A stretch of DNA of 12,422 nucleotides from PALSA-1004 sp046596405 (GTDB lineage: Bacteria; Pseudomonadota; Gammaproteobacteria; Burkholderiales; SG8-41): NCBI GenBank assembly GCA_046596405.1, contig JBKJMN010000053.1:1-12422 (forward strand), given 5' to 3'. Positions within the stretch are counted from its first letter, which is position 1. The number at the start of each line of letters is the position of its first letter. This document shows, one piece after another, positions 7,838 through 12,422 of this stretch. The notes beneath the pieces are model-generated. The model was given only the letters and a program-made list of their open reading frames with translations, had not been told where the DNA came from and ran no database searches. A program made the position numbers and the translations under genes.

Positions 7838-7856
7838 TATAATCAGTGTTGATTAT
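7838..7856 (+). promoter_or_regulatory. Consensus -10 box overlapped by an 18-bp operator-like palindrome
   Basis: TATAAT at 7838-7843 is a perfect -10 hexamer in otherwise GC-rich DNA, 28 nt before the GTG at 7871. It is overlapped by a perfect inverted repeat, ATAATCA-GTGT-TGATTAT (7839-7856, 7-bp arms). A start point about 7 nt past the box would fall inside the palindrome. At 17-bp spacing the -35 position reads CGGGGC, with no match to TTGACA. That pattern suggests control by a repressor bound at the palindrome or by an activator further upstream. The site is in the divergent gap, 83 nt from the Bug start, so it could control both directions. The regulator is not in the window. Confidence 0.55.
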
Positions 7857-7860
7857 TCTT

Positions 7861-7865
7861 GGGAA
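7861..7865 (+). promoter_or_regulatory. Ribosome binding site favouring GTG 7871
   Basis: GGGAA lies 5 nt before the GTG at 7871. The longer in-frame TTG start at 7859 has only AT-rich palindrome sequence upstream and no purine-rich site, so the GTG start is preferred. Confidence 0.5.
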
Positions 7866-7870
7866 ATGCC

Positions 7871-8743
7871 GTGCGACCAGAGCAGCGCCTGCCTTATTCC
7901 GCGATCGTCGATCGCAAGCCTTTGAAACTGCCGCGCGGCGTGCGGCTCGTCGTCTGGCCCATCGTCAATGTCGAAGTATGGGATATCGGCCGGCCGATGC
8001 CGCGCCAGGCGCTGCCGCCGCCGACCGGCATCACGCGTCTGCCCGACGTGCCGCACTGGGCGTGGCACGAGTACGGCAACCGCGTCGGCTTCTGGCGCCT
8101 CAAGGCGGCGCTGGATAAGTTGAAGATCACGCCGTCGCTGTCGATCAACGCGCGCGTGTGCGAGGACTATCCGCGGATCGCCAGCGCCGCGCACGCTGCC
8201 GGCTGGGAATTCATGGGCCACTCGTACGACCAACGTCCCATCCATCTCGAACCGAACCAGCGCGCGACCATCCGCAAAACCGTCAGCGTGATCAAGAAAT
8301 TCACCGGCAAGCCGCCGGTCGGCTGGCTGGGGCCGGGCTTCACGCAAACGCTCGATACGCCGGAGCATTTGGTCGAAGCCGGCATTAAATACATTTGCGA
8401 CTGGCCGATCGACGACGAGCCGGTGGAGATCGCGACCGCGAAGGGTCCGCTGCTCACGCTGCCCTACAGCATAGAACTCAACGACATCGCGCTGATGATC
8501 GTGCAGCATCAATCGCCGCAGGAGCTTTTCACGCGCACGATGGATTATTTCGAGCGCCTGTACGCGGAATCGGCAGCGCGCGCCAAAATCATGTCGATCG
8601 CGGTGCACCCGTACATTTCCGGTACGCCTTTCCGCATCAAATATTTCGAGCAAACGCTCGCGGCGCTCAAGAAGAAGCGCGGCGTCGTGTTCTGGACCGG
8701 CGAGGAAATCATGCACTGGTACCGTTCGTCGCGCCGTCAATAA
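7871..8743 (+). CDS. Polysaccharide deacetylase (NodB-fold) family protein, PuuE-like
   Basis: 290 residues from GTG 7871 (numbering counts that codon as 1). The NodB-type barrel is recognisable from WPIVNVEVWDIG (29-40), GWEFMGHSYDQRP (111-123), TGKPPVGWLGPG (135-146) and AVHPYISGTPFR (244-255). This resembles the PuuE allantoinase-like branch of carbohydrate esterase family 4, which acts on cyclic amides or N-acyl compounds, rather than chitin deacetylases. The canonical metal motif H-S/T-x-x-H is altered: His117-Ser-Tyr-Asp is followed by Gln121. The MT1 Asp-Asp is also absent (NVEVWD instead). From memory, Pseudomonas PuuE also lacks the normal metal triad. There is no signal peptide, so it should be cytoplasmic. 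The gene lies 13 nt before the dioxygenase gene and is presumably co-transcribed with it. The substrate cannot be read from the sequence. Confidence 0.87.
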   Translation: MRPEQRLPYSAIVDRKPLKLPRGVRLVVWPIVNVEVWDIGRPMPRQALPPPTGITRLPDVPHWAWHEYGNRVGFWRLKAALDKLKITPSLSINARVCEDYPRIASAAHAAGWEFMGHSYDQRPIHLEPNQRATIRKTVSVIKKFTGKPPVGWLGPGFTQTLDTPEHLVEAGIKYICDWPIDDEPVEIATAKGPLLTLPYSIELNDIALMIVQHQSPQELFTRTMDYFERLYAESAARAKIMSIAVHPYISGTPFRIKYFEQTLAALKKKRGVVFWTGEEIMHWYRSSRRQ

Positions 8744-8756
8744 AGTAAGGGTCCCC

Positions 8757-9689
8757 ATGCCAAATGCCAATGCACGCGCGTCGACCTCACAGTCGGTCGC
8801 CGTAGAAGTCATCCCCCAGCCCGCGCCGGTCGGCGCCGAAGTCCGCTGTGGTGATCTGCGCACGCTCGACGAAGCGGGTTTCGCGGCGCTGCGTACGGCA
8901 TGGCTCGACAATCTGGTCATCGTCATCCGCGGCCAGACATTGAGCGACCCGGAACTGATGGCGTTCGGCCGGCGCTTGGGCGAGCTCGATTGCGCGCCGC
9001 TCGCCAAAACCGGCAACGAGAGGGCGCGCGCGCACGAAGAGGTCATCGTCGTCTCCAACGTGATGGAAGACGGCAAGCCGATCGGCGTTCTGCGCGATGC
9101 CGAAGTCGTGTGGCATTCCGACAACTCGTACCGCGACGTGCCGCTGTCGTTCAGCGCGCTGTATTCGTTGGAAGTCCCGCCGAGCGGCGGCGACACCGGC
9201 TTCGCCAATATGTATCGCGCACTCGAAACGCTGCCCGCCGACCTGCGCCGCCGCATCGACAAGCTCACGATCAAGCACGATATGACCTACAACAGCGTCG
9301 GCGATTTGCGTGAGGGCTTCAACCATGTCACCGACGTGCGCGACGCGCCGGGTCCGCATCATCCGATCGTGCGCACGCACGCCGAGACCGGCTACAACGC
9401 GCTATACCTCGGGCGCCGGCCGAATGCGTATATCGACGGTCTGCCCGTCGCAGAGTCAGAGAAACTGCTCGAAGCGCTGTGGGCCCACGCTACGCAGCCG
9501 CAGCTCACCTGGCATCACCAATGGAAGGCCGGCGACTTGCTGATCTGGGACAACCGCTGCGTCATGCATCATCGCGAGCCGTTCGACGCGGGCTCGCGGC
9601 GCGTGATGCATCGGATCCAGGGCAAGGGCGACAAGCCCGTGCAGAGGTCCGATGCGAAAGCGACGCCGCATCCGCGCGCGGCGCGGTGA
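8757..9689 (+). CDS. TauD/TfdA-family Fe(II)/2-oxoglutarate dioxygenase
   Basis: 310 residues. The facial triad is His120 and Asp122 in VVWHSDNSY plus His271 in WDNRCVMHH; Arg286 in RRVMHRIQ is placed to bind the 2-oxoglutarate carboxylate, 15 residues after the distal His as in TauD. GGDTGFANMYRALETLP (144-160) is another strong family segment. Family members hydroxylate organic acids, sulfonates, phenoxyacetates or amino-acid derivatives, coupled to decarboxylation of 2-oxoglutarate. AAGGG sits 5 nt before the ATG, supporting this start. The last 20 or so residues (basic, Pro-rich) are a likely disordered tail. Transcription with the PuuE-like gene suggests both act on one compound, for example hydroxylation and hydrolysis of an amide-containing acid; that is inference. 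The primary substrate is unknown. Confidence 0.94.
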   Translation: MPNANARASTSQSVAVEVIPQPAPVGAEVRCGDLRTLDEAGFAALRTAWLDNLVIVIRGQTLSDPELMAFGRRLGELDCAPLAKTGNERARAHEEVIVVSNVMEDGKPIGVLRDAEVVWHSDNSYRDVPLSFSALYSLEVPPSGGDTGFANMYRALETLPADLRRRIDKLTIKHDMTYNSVGDLREGFNHVTDVRDAPGPHHPIVRTHAETGYNALYLGRRPNAYIDGLPVAESEKLLEALWAHATQPQLTWHHQWKAGDLLIWDNRCVMHHREPFDAGSRRVMHRIQGKGDKPVQRSDAKATPHPRAAR

Positions 9690-9773
9690 TGCATGTCTCA
9701 GCGCAGCGGTTAGGGCGAGGCTCAAGTGGGCCCAGCCCACGTGATGCCGAGACCACAACAATAAAATGCATCA
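9687..9773. repeat. Nested inverted repeats in the convergent gap
   Basis: TGATGCAT (9687-9694, beginning inside the dioxygenase stop) is matched by ATGCATCA (9766-9773). Adjacent GTCTC (9695-9699) is matched by GAGAC (9749-9753). A perfect hairpin GTGGGC-CCA-GCCCAC (9726-9740) lies between. Together they could fold into one branched structure between the convergent genes. No T-tract follows the inner hairpin, so it is a weak terminator candidate. Short arms could arise by chance. Confidence 0.35.
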
Positions 9774-9781
9774 TAGGGAGT

Positions 9782-9798
9782 CCCCGCTCAGGGCGGGG
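9782..9798 (-). terminator. Possible terminator hairpin at the end of the lipoprotein gene
   Basis: CCCCGC (9782-9787) and GCGGGG (9793-9798) form a 6-bp GC-only stem with a 5-nt loop, spanning the stop codon of the minus-strand lipoprotein gene. The T-rich stretch on that strand begins only about 13 nt beyond the hairpin, so it is not a standard intrinsic terminator. Confidence 0.25.
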
Positions 9799-10384
9799 CA
9801 ATCCCGAGCAATGCGGCCAGCTCCGCAGTATTCAGCGAACCGGCATTGCTGACGACGAGGCCGGTATTTGCATTCTTGCCAACGATGTAGGGTACCGAAT
9901 CCACTCCCAGACTGCTGAATAGCGCGGTGTTCTTTCGGACAGCCTGCTCCAAATCCGGCGGCAGGCTGGCAGGGGTGGACATGCCTCCAGTGCCTGCGAG
10001 TATCGATTTTTCATGTGCCGCCATCGCCTCCGCGGGATTGCCCGCGGATAATAAGGCGACGCCCTGGCGCGTGCTCTTGTCGTTCATGATGGCTACCGGT
10101 ATCCATACGAACTTTGCCTTGCTATGCAGCGGCAACGCAGCCTCCCACAACTGGCCGCAATGCGGACATTGCGGGTCGAAGAGTACATACACGGGGTGGG
10201 CGCTCATCATGGCGCCGACGCTAAAGCCTTTACCTTGCGCTGCTACGGCCTCATAAGATTGCGCCGGCTTGGCGGCTAAAGGCGGCGCAACTGCCGGTTT
10301 CGCGGGCGCATCCGGTTTAGAGCACCCGATCAATCCAACAGCCAACGCGACTGCTACGGTTAATGCAGAGATTGCAGACCTCAT
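9788..10384 (-). CDS. Lipoprotein with thioredoxin/DsbG-like CPHC site
   Basis: 198 residues. The N-terminus is a lipoprotein signal: hydrophobic TVAVALAVGLIG followed by Cys21 (lipobox LIGC), then an Ala/Pro-rich linker (23-42). The rest is a thioredoxin-fold domain with VYVLFDPQCPHCGQLW (65-80; active-site pair Cys73/Cys76) and a likely cis-proline, Pro165, in GVDSVPYIV. The CPHC dipeptide is DsbA-like. FDPQCPHCGQLW also resembles the DsbC/DsbG catalytic domain, but no N-terminal dimerisation domain is present. It probably acts as a membrane-anchored thiol-disulfide enzyme in the periplasm, though the direction (oxidase, reductase or isomerase) cannot be told. It is 84 nt downstream of the cupin gene, so it may share its transcript or have its own promoter; no convincing one is seen. 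The exported six-cysteine protein at 2681-3307 is a conceivable client, as speculation only. Confidence 0.88.
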   Translation of the reverse strand: MRSAISALTVAVALAVGLIGCSKPDAPAKPAVAPPLAAKPAQSYEAVAAQGKGFSVGAMMSAHPVYVLFDPQCPHCGQLWEAALPLHSKAKFVWIPVAIMNDKSTRQGVALLSAGNPAEAMAAHEKSILAGTGGMSTPASLPPDLEQAVRKNTALFSSLGVDSVPYIVGKNANTGLVVSNAGSLNTAELAALLGIAPP

Positions 10385-10468
10385 GGGGTTTCACCTTTGG
10401 GTGGGGTAAGTGCAGCCACGTCTGACTAAAAAAGGTATCGCCATTCAAGCTGGGTTGCAGAGCAAGAC

Positions 10469-10948
10469 CTACCGTTCCTCGACGTCCTCGAACTTCACGG
10501 TGTGTCGCCTGCCGTTGAATTTATAAGCGCGCTTCTTCGCGCGCGGATATTCGGAAATGTCGATCGGTTTGCGCGTGCCGCCCAGCAGATAGACGAGGGG
10601 CTCGCCGTACGGGTTTGCAATCGAGTGCGGCGCAGAGGGCGCGGTAAATCCCATGAAGTCCCCGGGGCCGATTCTGTGCTTGCGGCCGCCGATCTCGGTG
10701 ATCCCGCGGCCTTCGAGCACATAGATGAATTCTTCGTCGCAGTAGTGCGTGTGATATTCGGTCGATTCGTCGCCAGGGTTGATGCGCACCAGGTGTACGC
10801 CGATATCGCGCATGCCCACCGCATCGCCGAGCGCCTTATAATTGCGGATCGCGCGCTTATTCAGCAAGTGTACGCGCTGGATCTCCGGCATTGATTCGAT
10901 CGCGGCGGATTTGAGCAGCGGGCCGGCCTGGCGCTTTTTGGCGGGCAT
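10469..10948 (-). CDS. Small single-domain cupin protein
   Basis: 159 residues. Cupin motif 1 is YHTHYCDEEFIYVLEGRG: two His, one Glu and the terminal Gly in the expected spacing. Motif 2 begins PGDFMGFTAPSAPHSIAN and carries the fourth metal ligand, His. The complete 3-His/1-Glu set implies a bound divalent metal, so it could be an enzyme (dioxygenase, isomerase or decarboxylase type) or a small-molecule sensor. There is no DNA-binding domain. The N-terminus is basic (PAKKRQ) and the C-terminus contains SEYPRAKKRAYKFNG, rich in Lys/Arg. It starts 6 nt after the stop of the acyltransferase gene and is almost certainly co-transcribed with it. The function is not assignable beyond the cupin fold. 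Confidence 0.9.
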   Translation of the reverse strand: MPAKKRQAGPLLKSAAIESMPEIQRVHLLNKRAIRNYKALGDAVGMRDIGVHLVRINPGDESTEYHTHYCDEEFIYVLEGRGITEIGGRKHRIGPGDFMGFTAPSAPHSIANPYGEPLVYLLGGTRKPIDISEYPRAKKRAYKFNGRRHTVKFEDVEER

Positions 10949-10954
10949 CGCGCG

Positions 10955-12052
10955 CTAATGCGGCAGTTGCAGGTCGGCAATCATCGCGGCCATGAAACGG
11001 CCGGCTTCGCCGCCGGTCACCGCGCGATGGTCAAACGTGACCGACAGCGGCAGCATGCGATGCACCGCCGGCTTGTCATTGACCGCAATCACTTCCTTGC
11101 GCACGCGGCCGGCGCCGACGATCGCGACGGTCGGCGGCAAAACGATAGGCGACGCATAGCGGCCGGCGATCGGGCCGAAATTGGACAGCGTGATCGTATT
11201 CGCGCGCAAATCCTCCGGCGGCACTTTACGCTCGCGCGTGTCCTGGATCAGCTTGCTCAGTGCCGACTTGAGTTCGTCCGGCGCACGCGTCTCAACATTG
11301 CGCAGCACCGGCACGAGCAACCCGTCAGGCGTATCGACGGCAATGCCGACGTCCACATTCTTGAGCAGGCGCCGCCCGACGGCCTGACTGTCGTACCAGG
11401 CGTTGAGCGCGGGCTCGGCACGGCACGCGGCGACCATGGCGCGGATCAGGCGCAGCATGATGTTGTCGCCGGCCTGCCAGCAGTCGATGTCGGCATCGTC
11501 CATCAGCGTGGCGGACGCGACCTCGGCATGCGCGAGCGTCATGCTCTGCGCCATCACTTTGCGCACGCCGCGCAAGAGCTCCTGCGGGCCGATTTCAGCG
11601 AGTATGCGGGCGGCCCGCTGCACGTCATTGACCGTGACGAGTCCGTCCGCGCCCGTCGGCGTGACCATCGCGAGATCGATGTTGAGCTTGCGCGCGAGCG
11701 CGCGCACCGCCGGTGTCGCTTTGATGCCGTGCGCGAGCGGCGTCGCGGCCGCGGGCGCGTCGGCCATGACTTTCTGGCCGACTTCGACTTTGCCGACGAC
11801 CGTGCCGGTATCATCATCACCACCGTCGAATGCCACCAGCGGCTGGCCGACATGCGCGACGTCGCGCTCTTTGCCGTAGAGCTTCATGATTTTTCCCGCG
11901 TACGGCGAGGGAACGTCGACGATCGCCTTGGCCGTTTCGACCGAGGCCAGCGGCTGGTCGATGACGACGGTGTCACCGGCCTTGACGTGCCAGGTGACGA
12001 TTTCCGCTTCCTGCAGGCCTTCGCCGAGATCGGGGAGTTTGAAAATTCTCAT
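10955..12052 (-). CDS. 2-oxoacid dehydrogenase E2, dihydrolipoamide acyltransferase
   Basis: 365 residues with all three E2 domains. The lipoyl domain (about 1-76) has the lipoylation Lys42 in VETAKAIVDVPSP. The peripheral subunit-binding domain (about 111-147) is KATPAVRALARKLNID...VTVNDVQRA. The catalytic domain (about 160-365) ends in VTFDHRAVTGGEAGRF. The protein moves an acyl group from lipoyl-lysine to CoA at the core of pyruvate, oxoglutarate, branched-chain or acetoin dehydrogenase complexes. The canonical active-site HRxxxDG reads His342-R-A-V-Thr346-G-G, with Thr for the usual Asp; I believe this variant occurs in related bacterial E2s but cannot check it. The protein is short, with a single lipoyl domain. 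It is the first gene of its minus-strand unit: no E1 alpha/beta gene lies next to it, and the 370 bases upstream are repeats. Domain call is certain; the acyl substrate is unknown. Confidence 0.95.
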   Translation of the reverse strand: MRIFKLPDLGEGLQEAEIVTWHVKAGDTVVIDQPLASVETAKAIVDVPSPYAGKIMKLYGKERDVAHVGQPLVAFDGGDDDTGTVVGKVEVGQKVMADAPAAATPLAHGIKATPAVRALARKLNIDLAMVTPTGADGLVTVNDVQRAARILAEIGPQELLRGVRKVMAQSMTLAHAEVASATLMDDADIDCWQAGDNIMLRLIRAMVAACRAEPALNAWYDSQAVGRRLLKNVDVGIAVDTPDGLLVPVLRNVETRAPDELKSALSKLIQDTRERKVPPEDLRANTITLSNFGPIAGRYASPIVLPPTVAIVGAGRVRKEVIAVNDKPAVHRMLPLSVTFDHRAVTGGEAGRFMAAMIADLQLPH

Positions 12053-12088
12053 GATCTTTCATTCCAAAGACATGTAGCCGAAGATAAC

Positions 12089-12168
12089 CGCGGATACACG
12101 CGGATACTGCTTCCACCAATTCTTAATTCTTTTGAATTATCTGCGTTCATCTGCGTTTATCTGCGGCT
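12089..12168. repeat. Short 10-bp tandem repeats in opposite orientations
   Basis: Two copies of CGCGGATA with 10-bp periodicity (12089-12096 and 12099-12106) are followed by AT-rich sequence. Then come three tandem 10-mers in the other orientation: ATCTGCGTTC, ATCTGCGTTT and ATCTGCGGCT (12139-12168). The two blocks are imperfect reverse complements. Similar (A)TCTGCGTT strings occur, as I recall, as interspersed repeats in various environmental bacterial genomes. The last unit runs into the large inverted repeat. No gene is seen in 12053-12422. Confidence 0.65.
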
Positions 12169-12376
12169 CAATAGCTTTGGTTTATTCGATTTATGCGAAT
12201 TCGAGAACTGTGCGCACTGCGGCGGCGATCTGGGTCTTGCCCGGCAGGTAATGATGTTCGAGGCGCGACAGGGGCACGATGATGTCGGGCAAGACCCAGA
12301 TCGCCGCCGCAGTGCGCAAAGTTCTCGAATTCGCATAAACCGAATAAACCAAAGCTATTGAGCCGCAGATAAACGC
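12153..12376. repeat. 91-bp near-perfect inverted repeat (fold-back) with 42-nt loop
   Basis: Bases 12153-12243 are the reverse complement of 12286-12376 at 89 of 91 positions; the mismatches are 12189/12340 (A opposite C) and 12210/12319 (G opposite A). Beyond 12152 and 12377 the similarity stops. The loop 12244-12285 is 42 nt. The arms are mixed in composition: the outer ends carry the ATCTGCGG 10-mers and AT-rich sequence with an EcoRI-type CGAATTCG palindrome, and the inner ends are GC-rich (GCGGCGGCGATCTGGG). A transcript from either strand could form a roughly 91-bp duplex. It lies just upstream of the E2 gene (minus strand). No transposase gene is visible. It could be a non-autonomous fold-back or MITE-like element, or an inverted duplication of a gene fragment. 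Confidence 0.9.
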
Positions 12377-12422
12377 GGTGATTTCAACCGATCATTGCAA
12401 CACCGCAGCCAGCCATTTGGCT

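Noticed and set aside
7859..7870. TTG start giving four extra residues on the deacetylase-family protein
   Set aside because: No ribosome site precedes the TTG. It lies against the palindrome near the predicted transcription start, while GTG 7871 has GGGAA at 5 nt.
7853..9274. Long minus-strand open frame opposite the deacetylase and dioxygenase genes
   Set aside because: It covers two genes with clear family motifs on the other strand and translates to low-complexity Arg-rich sequence.
10385..10468. Promoter for the lipoprotein gene in the 84-nt gap
   Set aside because: A minus-strand TTGAAT and a T-rich run are present, but no -10 at suitable spacing was convincing.
10958..12361. Long plus-strand open frame opposite the E2 gene
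   Set aside because: It is antisense to a full-length, domain-complete E2. Its translation is Arg/His/Asp-rich without motifs, as expected for the opposite strand of GC-rich coding DNA, and it runs into the repeat region.

Overview
The window is GC-rich, gene-dense bacterial DNA that looks betaproteobacterial (Burkholderiales-like). This is inferred from the Bug/TctC-type periplasmic solute-binding protein, the tightly packed catabolic-style operon and the mix of enzyme families. No rRNA, tRNA or marker gene is present to fix the taxon, and no CRISPR array, integrase or transposase gene was found.

Region 1 (1-6756, + strand) is one compact operon that enters from the left. It holds the C-terminal part of an NAD-type isocitrate/isopropylmalate dehydrogenase, a ketopantoate-reductase-family enzyme (ATGA overlap), a fumarylacetoacetate-hydrolase-family protein, an unrecognised exported six-cysteine protein, the large and small subunits of an aconitase-family hydro-lyase (LeuC/LeuD paralogues), and an RclA/mercuric-reductase-like flavoprotein disulfide reductase. 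Region 2 (6793-9689) has a Bug solute-binding protein on the minus strand, convergent with the operon. Divergent from it is a two-gene unit encoding a PuuE-like polysaccharide deacetylase family protein and a TauD/TfdA-type Fe(II)/2-oxoglutarate dioxygenase. A consensus -10 box fused to an 18-bp palindrome lies in front of that unit. Region 3 (9788-12052, minus strand) reads, in order of transcription, a 2-oxoacid dehydrogenase E2 acyltransferase, a small cupin and a lipoprotein with a CPHC thioredoxin-like site. Region 4 (12053-12422) has no credible gene. It contains short tandem 10-bp repeats and a near-perfect 91-bp inverted repeat around a 42-nt loop.

Taken together, region 1 has the parts for an isomerise-then-oxidatively-decarboxylate sequence on a hydroxy di- or tricarboxylic acid: the LeuCD-like hydro-lyase moves the hydroxyl and the IDH/IPMDH-like enzyme makes a 2-oxoacid. 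The nearby Bug protein would suit carboxylate capture, and an E2 could in principle convert a 2-oxoacid to an acyl-CoA. The substrate is unknown. LeuC and LeuD both depart from the leucine-biosynthesis enzymes at conserved active-site positions, so I read them as paralogues with another substrate. The most unusual DNA structure is the 91-bp fold-back at the right edge. The most specific regulatory signal is the palindrome over the -10 box at 7838-7856.
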